Source of the DNA: Microbacterium foliorum
GTDB taxonomy: Bacteria > Actinomycetota > Actinomycetes > Actinomycetales > Microbacteriaceae
Direction: 5' to 3'
DNA: 64,000 bases
Assembly (NCBI RefSeq): GCF_006385575.1
Contig: NZ_CP041040.1
Location: 682,001 to 746,000, forward strand
Position numbers and translations under genes: made by a program. This document shows, piece after piece, positions 34,243 through 42,519 of this stretch. The first letter of the stretch is position 1. Each line of letters starts with the position of its first letter. The notes under the pieces were generated by a model. The model worked only from the letters and a program-made list of their open reading frames with translations, was not told the DNA's origin and did no database searches.

Positions 34243-35527
34243 GAGCGTCCTCGCCTTCATCCGTGTTCCCCTGCGCGTTCGGCGCCTGCGCGTTCGCCGC
34301 TCCCCGGGGCACGGTTGACAGTCGCAGATGCACCTCGGTGCCGCTCTCGTCGCTGCGCACGGTGCCTGAGCCCCCGGCTCTGCGCATCCGACCGATGATC
34401 GACTCCCGCACGCCCAGGCGGTCGCTGGGCACGTCATCGAGCCGGAAGCCGGAGCCTCGATCGCGCACGAACACGTCGACGTCGGTCGTGGTGCCCTCGA
34501 TGTAGACCGAGACCTCGCCCGTCGCGTGCCGTGCTGCGTTCAGCATCGCCTCTCGCGCCGCCGCGGCGAGTTCCCCGCTCGCGCGCTCCGTGGAGAGGCC
34601 GGCCGAGACCACGTCGATCCGCACCGGATAGTCGAGCTCGAGGCCCCCGGCGTAGTCGCGCAGGTCGGTCGCCAGATCGCTGTCGGCCGGGGCATCGCCG
34701 TCATACAGCCAGGCGCGCAGCTCACGCTCCTGCGCTCTCGCGAGCCGAGCCGCCTCGCTCGATGCTCCCGCCCTGTTCTGGATCAGCGCGAGAGTCTGCA
34801 GCACAGAATCATGCAGGTGCGCGGCCATCTCGCTCCGCTGCTCTTCACGGATGCGCCGCACACGCTCGCCCGCCAGGTCGCGCCACCGCGGGATCAGGGT
34901 CGACAGCAGCACGGCGAGGATCCCGGCGAGCGGGACCAGCACGAGCGCGACACCTGTGCTGCCGACCGGCCGGGTCAGGAGCAGACCGAACAGCATCGCG
35001 AGGAGTGCGACCGAGAGGATCCGGACCAGCATCGTGTGCCGAGGTCCGCGGGCGGTGTCGGTCCGATCGATCAGGGTCGCCCACAGCCCGGCCCCGGTCG
35101 CCGCCCCCACGGTGCCGAACATGACCACGGCCGCCGCATCCGGTGGAATCGTTCCTGAGAGCCAGTCGCTGCCCCCACGCCAGAAGAGCACGATGAGCAT
35201 GCCGACGGCTGCAGGTGCGAGCAGCATCCAGGCCACGGGCACCCGTCGCGTCGGAGTGTCGTCGCCGTCCGTCCAGGGCGTGAAAGCCCAGCACCAGGCG
35301 TAGAGCAGGATGCCGGCCCCGCCGCACATCGTGAGAGCGATGAAGAGCGCACGGACCATCCACACCCGCACACCCAGGTGACGGGCGAGACCGGCGCTGA
35401 CACCCGCGACCAGGCAGTCGCGGTCGCGCGTCAGCACTGGACGCGGCTCGGGCTGGGGGTCTTCTCCCGCTCGCGGCGACACGGCGGTGCGAACGGGTCG
35501 CGCAGAGGCGGTCGCGGAAGAGGACAT
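34235..35527 (-). CDS. PspC-domain sensor histidine kinase
   Basis: Protein of 430 aa. N-terminal PspC domain (about 30-90, DRDCLVAGVSAGLARHLGV with a following membrane segment), three or more further membrane segments, then HisKA_3 with the phosphoacceptor in HLHDSVLQTLAL (H239) and HATPase (EAMLNAARHATGE). PspC-kinase pairs next to PspC membrane proteins in actinobacteria recall LiaRS/Psp-type envelope-stress systems. It is divergent from such a protein at 35642. Confidence 0.92.
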   Translation of the reverse strand: MSSSATASARPVRTAVSPRAGEDPQPEPRPVLTRDRDCLVAGVSAGLARHLGVRVWMVRALFIALTMCGGAGILLYAWCWAFTPWTDGDDTPTRRVPVAWMLLAPAAVGMLIVLFWRGGSDWLSGTIPPDAAAVVMFGTVGAATGAGLWATLIDRTDTARGPRHTMLVRILSVALLAMLFGLLLTRPVGSTGVALVLVPLAGILAVLLSTLIPRWRDLAGERVRRIREEQRSEMAAHLHDSVLQTLALIQNRAGASSEAARLARAQERELRAWLYDGDAPADSDLATDLRDYAGGLELDYPVRIDVVSAGLSTERASGELAAAAREAMLNAARHATGEVSVYIEGTTTDVDVFVRDRGSGFRLDDVPSDRLGVRESIIGRMRRAGGSGTVRSDESGTEVHLRLSTVPRGAANAQAPNAQGNTDEGEDARG

Positions 35528-35641
35528 GCCGCCATCCAATCATTCGTCGCGCGGATCCGGGGCCTCCCCGGACGAGAATCAGGGGCCGCTCAGGGGTTCA
35601 CCCCATGGCAGGGATCCGACCGGGGGAGACAGGATTGACGC

Positions 35642-37180
35642 ATGACGATTCCGACTGCGCCACCGCCTCCCGCCGACCAGGCCGCCCCGCCGAGGCCGGC
35701 CGTTCCGCACGGCGCCGAGCGCTTCCTCCTGTGGGTCGCCGGTCTCGGCGTCGCCCGCTCCGACGGCTGGCTCGGTGGGGTCGCCGCCGGCATCGCGGCC
35801 CGGCTGCGGATCGATCCGCTGATCGTGCGCGGCGTGCTCGTGGTGGCAGCGCTCTTCGGTCTGCCGGTGATCTTCCTCTACGCCCTGGCCTGGGCGCTGC
35901 TGCCGGATCTCGACGGCCGGGTCCACGTCCGCGACCTGCTGCATCGGGACTACCAGCCCGTGCAGCTCGGTCTTCTGGGCATGGCCATCGTGGGGCTGAT
36001 TCCGACGGCTCCGCTCACCGGACGCCTGTTCGGGTTCGGATACGAGAGCTGGTCGGCGCTGGCGGTGTTCAGCTGGATCGTCGGGCTGGTCGTCGTGGGC
36101 GGCCTGCTCTTCCTGATCGTGCGTGCTGCGAGCCGCACCCCGGGTGCTTCCGCGCCTGATCTGCCGGTGGGTTCCGCAGATCAGGCGGCCCCGGCGGCAT
36201 CCGTTCCCCTCGGCGGTTCGGGTACCGCCGAGGGGACGGATGCCACATCCGCAGACGCGGAGTACACGGCGCCCGCCTCCTTCGGCGACGACGTCGCGCC
36301 TGCTCCTCCCGCGCCGCTGCCCTCCGGGGTGGAGGACCCCGCCGAGGTCGCCGCGTGGCGGACCCAGCACCGGGCGTGGAAAGAGCAGGATCAGGCGTGG
36401 CGCCGGCGGCAGCAGGATGCCGAGCGCATGGCCCGCGACGAGGTCAGACGCGAGCGTCAGGCGGAAGCCGCGGTCTTCGCCGCCGAGGCCGCGGAACGCC
36501 GTCGCATTCGACGCGCCTCCCGTCCGCGCGCCGGCTTCGCGATCGTCGCCTCAGTGCTCGGCCTCGCCATCGTGGTCGGCGCCCTGGTCGGGCTCGGCAG
36601 CGGCGACGCCGCCGTCGGGGGTGCCCTCGGCCTGCTGTCGGCGGCGCTGGTGCTCGCGATCGGAATGATCGTGGCAGGTGCCCTCCGACGGCGCGGCGGC
36701 TTCCTCGCCTTCACGACCGTGCTGACGCTCGTCGCCGGACTTGTGGCGGGCGGGTTCTCGGCCTTCCAGGGCGTGAGCGTCGGGTGGGCATCGATCTCGA
36801 ACAACGAGGCGGCACACGTGCGCCAGCCGTTCGGCGACCTCTACATCTCACTCAACCAGCACCGGGACGCTCCGCGCCCGATCGTCGTGGAGAAGGGCGC
36901 CGGTACCACCTGGATCTCGGTCGACCCCGGTGTGCAGCTGCAGCTGCGGGCGACCGTCGGAACCACCGACGTGAGCTGGACGCGCGTCGAGGCCGACACT
37001 GGCACGATCGTCGACAGCGGCACGTGGACGGCGACGGAACGCGGCGGGGACTCGGTCGTGGCCGAGGCGATCTCGGCCGAGAACGCACCGACGACGACCG
37101 TGCAGCGCGTGACCATCGATCAGGACAGCGGCGAGATCAACATCACCCTCATCGAGGCTGAGGAAGAGGACGAACGATGA
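35642..37180 (+). CDS. PspC-domain membrane protein
   Basis: Protein of 512 aa. PspC domain with its membrane segment (about 35-95, RSDGWLGGVAAGIAARLRID), two more membrane segments, a long disordered and charged linker with Glu/Arg-rich coil (about 230-290), two to three membrane segments (FAIVASVLGLAIVVGALVGL etc.) and an external C-terminal domain (about 370-500) like a toast_rack/DUF2154 sensor-type beta domain. Likely target or partner of the divergent PspC kinase. ATG is 6 nt after CAGGAT. Confidence 0.85.
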   Translation: MTIPTAPPPPADQAAPPRPAVPHGAERFLLWVAGLGVARSDGWLGGVAAGIAARLRIDPLIVRGVLVVAALFGLPVIFLYALAWALLPDLDGRVHVRDLLHRDYQPVQLGLLGMAIVGLIPTAPLTGRLFGFGYESWSALAVFSWIVGLVVVGGLLFLIVRAASRTPGASAPDLPVGSADQAAPAASVPLGGSGTAEGTDATSADAEYTAPASFGDDVAPAPPAPLPSGVEDPAEVAAWRTQHRAWKEQDQAWRRRQQDAERMARDEVRRERQAEAAVFAAEAAERRRIRRASRPRAGFAIVASVLGLAIVVGALVGLGSGDAAVGGALGLLSAALVLAIGMIVAGALRRRGGFLAFTTVLTLVAGLVAGGFSAFQGVSVGWASISNNEAAHVRQPFGDLYISLNQHRDAPRPIVVEKGAGTTWISVDPGVQLQLRATVGTTDVSWTRVEADTGTIVDSGTWTATERGGDSVVAEAISAENAPTTTVQRVTIDQDSGEINITLIEAEEEDER

Positions 37181-37530
37181 GCACTCAGACGACCACCGAA
37201 GCGGGAACAGCAGCGGCGACCGCGGCATCCGCACCCCACACCGAAGCGGTCACCCCGCCGCGCACACGCTGGGCGGCCATCGTCTGGGGTGTCCTGTTCG
37301 CCGCCGTCGCGGCGACCTCGCTGTGGCTGATCGCCGACGACGACCGCCGCTCGGGCGTCGCCGACTGGGCGCTCACCCTCACGCCCGTCACGATCAGCAC
37401 TCTGATGATCCTGACCATCGGCGTGCTCGTGCTCGTCACCGGTGCGTCGGCGTTGCTCCGGACGGTGCAGCGCCGGACGACCGTCAGCGCCCCGCGGTCT
37501 CCTCGTTCGAGCGCCACATCGCTTCACTGA
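37177..37530 (+). CDS. Small two-span membrane protein
   Basis: Protein of 117 aa coupled to the PspC gene by an ATGA overlap. Two membrane segments: WAAIVWGVLFAAVAATSLWL and ITISTLMILTIGVLVLVTGA, with a hydrophilic N-terminal tail. I do not recognise a named family, but similar small proteins often follow PspC genes in Microbacteriaceae. Its 3' end overlaps the convergent oxidoreductase gene by 47 bp. Confidence 0.75.
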   Translation: MSTQTTTEAGTAAATAASAPHTEAVTPPRTRWAAIVWGVLFAAVAATSLWLIADDDRRSGVADWALTLTPVTISTLMILTIGVLVLVTGASALLRTVQRRTTVSAPRSPRSSATSLH

Positions 37531-38359
37531 CCCGCGAGGGAGAATCGTGCTCGTGCTCTAGCGCCGCGCGTTCGTAGAGAACGGTCACTGCCTCAGCCAG
37601 GGCCGAGTTCACGCCCGCGTCCTTCGACGCGGCGGTGACGTGCTGCATGGTGGTGACGGTGGAACCGATGGTCGATGTGTCAGCAGGATAGGCCCGGTGG
37701 TCAGAGTCGTGAGCGAACTCCGGGCCGATCTGAGCGGCGAGGTTCACCATCGCCGCCAGATGCGGCGCGATCACTTCGCCGGCGATTCCGTGTGCCTTCG
37801 CCAGCGCTGTGCCATGCGCCCATGCTGCGAGGGTCGTCCAGAACACACCGAGCAGAGCCGTGTCGAATGAGGCGGGTAGCTCGTGGCGACTGCCGAGCAC
37901 CGAGACGTCTGGGGCGATCGACGCCAGCACCGGCATCGCGTCGTCGAGGTTCGACGTCGCCCCTGATATGAGCATGCGCGAATCGGGCTGACCGACGATC
38001 GTCGAAGGGGTCAGCATTACCCCTGAGAGGTAGCGCATGCCACGGTCGCGCGCCCACTCGCTCAGCGCCAGGGCGGTCGCAGGCGTATCAGAGCTGAGGT
38101 TGACGATGAGTGTTCCGGCTGCCGCCTCGGATGCATCTTCGAGGATGCTGTGTGCCGCAGCGTTGTCCAGGACGGAAAGAATGCTGAGGTCGGCGCCAGC
38201 GAGCGCCTCGGCTGCATCGGCAGCTACCGATGCCCGACTGGCGAAGGCTGACGCGCGGCCAGCGGTTCGATTCCACACCGTGACCGTCTGGCCCTGGTCG
38301 ATCAGGTGGGTGGCTATGGCGGCACCCATGTGCCCGAGTCCGAGTACTGAGATCTTCAT
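37484..38359 (-). CDS. NAD(P)-dependent oxidoreductase, 6-phosphogluconate dehydrogenase-like (HIBADH family)
   Basis: Protein of 291 aa with N-terminal Rossmann fold (MKISVLGLGHMGAAIATHLI), NRTAGRA for NADP binding and helical C-terminal domain. This is the imine reductase / 3-hydroxyisobutyrate dehydrogenase-like group; the C-terminal domain lacks a clear catalytic Lys in the usual GxxGxGxxxKxxNN form (GVFWTTLAAWAHGTALAKAH instead), so it may be an imine-reductase type. Divergent from hxlR, which probably controls it. Confidence 0.85.
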   Translation of the reverse strand: MKISVLGLGHMGAAIATHLIDQGQTVTVWNRTAGRASAFASRASVAADAAEALAGADLSILSVLDNAAAHSILEDASEAAAGTLIVNLSSDTPATALALSEWARDRGMRYLSGVMLTPSTIVGQPDSRMLISGATSNLDDAMPVLASIAPDVSVLGSRHELPASFDTALLGVFWTTLAAWAHGTALAKAHGIAGEVIAPHLAAMVNLAAQIGPEFAHDSDHRAYPADTSTIGSTVTTMQHVTAASKDAGVNSALAEAVTVLYERAALEHEHDSPSRVSEAMWRSNEETAGR

Positions 38360-38395
38360 GACAGTCAGCGTGGGGGACTGCCAGCCGGATGGCAA

Positions 38396-38436
38396 GTAGC
38401 CACCTTTAAGTGCGGTAGCCACCTGAATGACAGTAT
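38396..38436. promoter_or_regulatory. Direct repeats in the HxlR divergent promoter
   Basis: GTAGCCACCT occurs at 38396-38405 and 38415-38424, exactly 19 bp apart, in the 83-bp gap between the oxidoreductase and the HxlR gene. A -10-like CAGTAT (38431-38436) lies 6 nt before the hxlR ATG. Repeat pairs like this are candidate HxlR binding sites. Confidence 0.6.
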
Positions 38437-38442
38437 TGACGC

Positions 38443-38793
38443 ATGGCAGCGATCTTCAGCGGAAGTCGATACTCATGTGGGTTGGATGCCGCAGTGTCCG
38501 TGGTCGGAGGCAAGTGGAAGCCCCTGATCCTCTGGCAGCTCCACGCTGCGCCCAAACGACATGGTGTGCTTCGCCGCTCGATGGCCGGCATCAGTGAGAA
38601 GGTGCTCACTCAGCAGCTCCGCGAACTCGAAGCGCATGGCATCGTGCGCCGGGAGGTGTTCGCGGAAGTGCCGCCGCGCGTCGAGTACTCGCTGACCGAG
38701 CTGGGGCAGAGTCTCAACGAGGCACTGCGTGCGCTCGGCGACTGGGGTGAGGAACACGCAGATCACATCCTCACCCTGTCCGACACGGTGTGA
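38443..38793 (+). CDS. HxlR-family transcriptional regulator
   Basis: Protein of 116 aa with the HxlR winged helix: DAAVSVVGGKWKPLILWQLH, then RHGVLRRSMAGISEKVLTQQLRELEAHGIV and VEYSLTELGQSL. A single Cys in the N-terminus (SCGLD) stands where some HxlR/YodB-type regulators sense thiol or carbonyl stress. Divergent from the NAD(P) oxidoreductase, its most likely target. Confidence 0.92.
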   Translation: MAAIFSGSRYSCGLDAAVSVVGGKWKPLILWQLHAAPKRHGVLRRSMAGISEKVLTQQLRELEAHGIVRREVFAEVPPRVEYSLTELGQSLNEALRALGDWGEEHADHILTLSDTV

Positions 38794-38835
38794 CACGTGG
38801 CGGAGGTCGCGAGAAGACCGCTTTCGAGGGCTGCT

Positions 38836-39873
38836 TCATTTTTTCGTTCCTGCTGCGCCGGGGCGGATGGCGTCTGATTCGAGATGAGTGATGCGCAGCA
38901 CGACGTTGCCCCGCTTGCGTCCGGTGTCGACGTAGCGATGCGCCTCGACGATGTCGGCCAGATCGAAGGTCCGGTCGATGACGGGCCGGAAGCGACCGGA
39001 ATCCGCGAGGCTGACGAGGTACGCGAGGTCGTCTGCTCCTGGTCTGCCGACGTTCCAGGTGACGAACTTGCCCGAGCGGCGGGTGTGCCAGCGGCTGCTC
39101 ACCATCGACCGCAGATCGCTGATGACGAGCAGCAGCGCTCCTCCGGGGTTGATGAGTCTCCCCACCCGGCTGAAGGGGGCGTTGCCGACGCAGTCGACGA
39201 TCACGTCAAACGTGTCGCCTCCCGCGGTGAAGTCCTCTCGCGTGTAGTCGATGACCCGGTCGGCGCCGAGTGATGTGACCAGCGGGGCGTTGCCGCCGCT
39301 CGTCACGGCGGTGACGTCGGCTCCGAGTTGCTTCGCGAGCTGGATCGCGGCGGTGCCGACCGCACCGGAGGCACCGTTGACGAGTACCGAGGTGCCAGGG
39401 CCGATCGCGACCTGCGTGAAGAAGCACTGCGCGGTGATGCCGCCGAACACCAGCGTCACCGCCTCCTCGAAGGTCATGGTGTCGGGAGCCCTGGTGATCG
39501 GGCCGTCGGCGGGCAGGCGCACGTACTCGGCGTGACCGCCGAACGCTCCGCCCGTCGAGGCGATGACCCGGTCGCCGGGCGCGAAGGCGGTGACGCCCGC
39601 GCCGACCGCCGCGATGACTCCCGCGGCGTCCATGCCCAGGATCGGCCGGCTGGGGCGGAGCACGCCGAGCCCGATGGCGGCGAGCACCCCGAGGCCGGCA
39701 GGGATGTCGCGAGCGCGGGCTCGGTGGTCGCCGACGCTCACCGTGCTCGCGTGCACCCGGATGAGCACCTCGCCGGGCTTGGGAGAGGGGATCGCACGCT
39801 GATCGAGGTGGACCTCCTCGGGGGCGCCGAAGCGGCTATAGACGGCCGCGGTCATGGTCGTGTCAGTTGTCAT
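38836..39873 (-). CDS. NAD(P)-dependent alcohol dehydrogenase / quinone oxidoreductase-like MDR protein
   Basis: Medium-chain dehydrogenase of 345 aa. GroES-like N-terminal half (KPGEVLIRVHASTVSVGDHR; GMDAAGVIAAVGAGV), then a Rossmann domain with NGASGAVGTAAIQLAKQLGA. Zinc-binding Cys/His of true alcohol dehydrogenases are missing, so it belongs to the zinc-free quinone oxidoreductase branch. Stands alone next to a DUF2306 membrane protein. Substrate unknown. Confidence 0.87.
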   Translation of the reverse strand: MTTDTTMTAAVYSRFGAPEEVHLDQRAIPSPKPGEVLIRVHASTVSVGDHRARARDIPAGLGVLAAIGLGVLRPSRPILGMDAAGVIAAVGAGVTAFAPGDRVIASTGGAFGGHAEYVRLPADGPITRAPDTMTFEEAVTLVFGGITAQCFFTQVAIGPGTSVLVNGASGAVGTAAIQLAKQLGADVTAVTSGGNAPLVTSLGADRVIDYTREDFTAGGDTFDVIVDCVGNAPFSRVGRLINPGGALLLVISDLRSMVSSRWHTRRSGKFVTWNVGRPGADDLAYLVSLADSGRFRPVIDRTFDLADIVEAHRYVDTGRKRGNVVLRITHLESDAIRPGAAGTKK

Positions 39874-40003
39874 GACTCGATGCTCGTCGTCTCGGCGATG
39901 CGCGTCATCGGCCGGGAGACCCGAACCGGTCGGCCGAAAGTACGGCTCCGAGTCCGTGCCGACGGCCGATGCCCTGGGCGCTCGATCAGGCGAGCATCGA
40001 GAC

Positions 40004-40702
40004 ATGTCGCAACAGATCAAGGCCACCCGCCCGACCGCCGAACAGAAGGAGCAGCGTCGGCGATCGAAGAGCGGCTGGCTGGCGATCACCGGCCTTCTGC
40101 TGCTCAGCGCCCTCCCCGTGCTCGGCGGCGTGCTTCGCCTGCAGGAGGTGAGCGGGGAACCCGCAGAGACACTTCTCTTGGCATCGACGGTCACGATCGT
40201 CGCGCACATCGTGGCGATGACCGCGTACTGCATTCTCGGGGCCTTCCAGTTCTCGCCGGCTCTGCGCACGCGGCGCGGTTGGCACCGCACGGCCGGCCGT
40301 GCACTGATCCCCGCCGGATTCATCGCGGCGCTCTCAGCCCTCTGGCTCGCGGTCTTCTTCGGTGGCCCTTCCGATGAGCTCGCGCTCGCGATGGTCCGCC
40401 TCGTCTTCGCCGTGGCGATGACACTGTTCCTCGTGAGGGGCGTCATCGCGATCAGGCGCCGCGACTTCGTGGCGCACGGAGCCTGGATGACCCGGGCGTA
40501 CGCGACCGCCGTCTCGGGTGGAACCCAGGCACTCGTCTTCGCGGTGTGGACGATCCCTCTCGGCGACGTCGACGCGTTCGGAGAGGCCTGGCTCGTCGCG
40601 GTGGGCTTCCTGATCAACAGCGCCGTGGCGGAACTGCTCATCCGACGACGGTCAGTCCGCCAGCCGGGCGGGGTGTCGCGCCGTGGTGCGCTTGTATCAT
40701 GA
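40004..40702 (+). CDS. DUF2306 membrane protein
   Basis: Protein of 232 aa with six or seven membrane segments (LAITGLLLLSALPVLGGVL; VTIVAHIVAMTAYCILGAF; and others) and the DUF2306 hallmark RRGWHRTAGR, with HGAWMTRAYA later. These conserved His/Arg/Trp residues recall heme- or quinone-linked membrane proteins, but no role is established. It ends 4 nt before the next kinase start, so they may be co-transcribed. Confidence 0.82.
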   Translation: MSQQIKATRPTAEQKEQRRRSKSGWLAITGLLLLSALPVLGGVLRLQEVSGEPAETLLLASTVTIVAHIVAMTAYCILGAFQFSPALRTRRGWHRTAGRALIPAGFIAALSALWLAVFFGGPSDELALAMVRLVFAVAMTLFLVRGVIAIRRRDFVAHGAWMTRAYATAVSGGTQALVFAVWTIPLGDVDAFGEAWLVAVGFLINSAVAELLIRRRSVRQPGGVSRRGALVS

Positions 40703-40706
40703 CACC

Positions 40707-41822
40707 GTGACCGGGCTCGTGCGTTCCGCGTGGGGTGCGCCGAGCGCTGTGCCCCCTCCTCCTCTCCGGGTCTGGCGGGATTGGGCCCTCCTGGTCCTCG
40801 TCGCCGTGTCGGCCGTGGTCGAGGGCTCTCTCAGAACCGACCTGTCGCAGCCGCTCCTCGCCGTGATCGCGCTGCTCGCCGTGCTGCCGACCGTGCTGTG
40901 GCGCCGCACGAAACCGCTCCTCATGCTCGTCATCGTGATGGTGCCGCTCGATCTTCTGCTGCCCGACTCGGCGCTGTATTCGAGCCTCTTCATCACGGTG
41001 ATCGTGTACTCCCTCTACCGCTGGGGGTCGGGTCGCGACCTCGTGCTCGGGTCGGGCGTGCTTCTCGCAAGCCTCGCCCTCACCTTCGCTCGTGGGGAAG
41101 GCGTCGATGAACTCATCGGTGGATTCGCGCTGCTGTTGTCGGTGGCCCTGCTCGGCATCGCCTTCCGCTACCGGGCGGGGGCGCGGCAGCGCAGCCTCGA
41201 CCGCATCCGGATGCTCGAGCGCGAGCACCTGGCCCGCGACCTGCACGACACGGTCGCCCACCACGTCTCGGCCATCGCGATCCGCGCCCAGGCTGGCATC
41301 GCAGTGGCGGAGCGAGACCCTCGCGCAGCGCAGGACGCGCTCGGCGTGATCGAGGCGGAGGCAGCCAAGACGCTGAGCGACCTGAGATCGATGGTGCGGG
41401 TGCTGCGGCAGGGCGAGACAGCCGAGCTCGGGCCGAGTCCGCGGCTGGACGACATCGAGCAGCTCGCCGGAACGAGGCCGGGAGGTGCGGCAGTCGTCGT
41501 GGAGGTCGCAGACGATGGTGACAGCATCCCGCCGCCCGTCGCCGCCGCGGTCTTCCGTCTCGCGCAGGAGTCGGTGACCAACGCCCTCCGTCACGCACGG
41601 CAGGTCACCCGTGTCGACGTGCGAGTGCAGGCAGACGCAGGCGGGGTGCGGCTGAGCGTGACGAATGACGGAGACGTCGCCGCGTCGCCGACGCCCGGCT
41701 TCGGCATCATCGGCATGATGGAGCGCGCCGCACTGCTCGGCGGCACCTGTCAGGCGGGCCCGGCATCCGGCGGCGGATGGGTCGTCACCGCGGTGCTGCC
41801 CCGTGTCGGGTGGGCGCCATGA
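40707..41822 (+). CDS. Sensor histidine kinase (DesK/NarL type)
   Basis: Protein of 371 aa from a GTG at 40707 (a GTG at 40683 overlapping the upstream gene is an alternative). About five membrane segments, phosphoacceptor in RDLHDTVAHHVSAIAIRAQAG, HATPase with ESVTNALRHARQ and GFGIIGMMERAALLGG. Very short loops between membrane segments. Overlaps the response regulator by 4 nt. Confidence 0.92.
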   Translation: MTGLVRSAWGAPSAVPPPPLRVWRDWALLVLVAVSAVVEGSLRTDLSQPLLAVIALLAVLPTVLWRRTKPLLMLVIVMVPLDLLLPDSALYSSLFITVIVYSLYRWGSGRDLVLGSGVLLASLALTFARGEGVDELIGGFALLLSVALLGIAFRYRAGARQRSLDRIRMLEREHLARDLHDTVAHHVSAIAIRAQAGIAVAERDPRAAQDALGVIEAEAAKTLSDLRSMVRVLRQGETAELGPSPRLDDIEQLAGTRPGGAAVVVEVADDGDSIPPPVAAAVFRLAQESVTNALRHARQVTRVDVRVQADAGGVRLSVTNDGDVAASPTPGFGIIGMMERAALLGGTCQAGPASGGGWVVTAVLPRVGWAP

Positions 41823-42505
41823 CGATCCGAGTGCTCGTCGCCGACGACCAGGAGCTCGTGCGCACCGGGCTGAGCATGATCCTCGGCGCCCAGCCCGACA
41901 TCGAGGTCGTCGGTCAGGCGGCCGACGGCAACGAAGCGGTCGCCCTTGCCCGCAGCCTGCGACCCGACGTGTGTCTGTTCGACATCCGGATGCCCCACCT
42001 CGATGGCATAGAGGCGACCCGCGTGCTCGCCGGCCCCGGGGTGGATGACCCGATGGCGGTCGTCATCATCACGACCTTCGACCTCGACGAGTACGTCTTC
42101 GCGGCACTGCGCGCCGGTGCCAAGGGCTTTCTGCTCAAGGACGCAGGGTCGGAGCTGCTCGCCCAGGCGATCCGCGCTGCTGCGAGCGGGGATGCCCTGA
42201 TCGCGCCCAACGTCACGGTGCGACTGCTCGAGGCCTTCGCCGGGTCACGCCCAGCCGCGCCACCCCTGCAACCGGTCGAGCCGCTCACCGAGCGCGAGGA
42301 GCAGGTGCTCGCGAAGGTCTCGGCTGGTCTGAGCAACGGCGAGATCGCGCGCGAGCTGTTCATCACCCTCAGCACGGTGAAGACGCATGTCGCGAGCCTC
42401 ATGACCAAGCTCGATGCCCGCAACCGGGTAGAGATCGCCATCTGGGCGCATCAGACGGGGCGCATGCGCGCTCGAACCGCGGGCGAGGAACCACAGGGCC
42501 GATGA
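41819..42505 (+). CDS. NarL/LuxR-type response regulator
   Basis: Protein of 228 aa: receiver (IRVLVADDQELVRTGLSMIL; Asp in DVCLFDIRMPHLDG; Lys in FLLKDAGS) and LuxR HTH (LTEREEQVLAKVSAGLSNGE). Coupled to the kinase at 40707. Target unknown; the DUF2306 gene just upstream is the nearest candidate. Confidence 0.93.
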   Translation: MTIRVLVADDQELVRTGLSMILGAQPDIEVVGQAADGNEAVALARSLRPDVCLFDIRMPHLDGIEATRVLAGPGVDDPMAVVIITTFDLDEYVFAALRAGAKGFLLKDAGSELLAQAIRAAASGDALIAPNVTVRLLEAFAGSRPAAPPLQPVEPLTEREEQVLAKVSAGLSNGEIARELFITLSTVKTHVASLMTKLDARNRVEIAIWAHQTGRMRARTAGEEPQGR

Positions 42506-42519
42506 CGGCGGATGCGGTC

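Noticed and set aside
39874..40641. N-terminal extension of the MDR dehydrogenase by about 256 codons
   Set aside because: The extension runs antisense through the DUF2306 membrane gene; the ATG at 39873 matches family starts.
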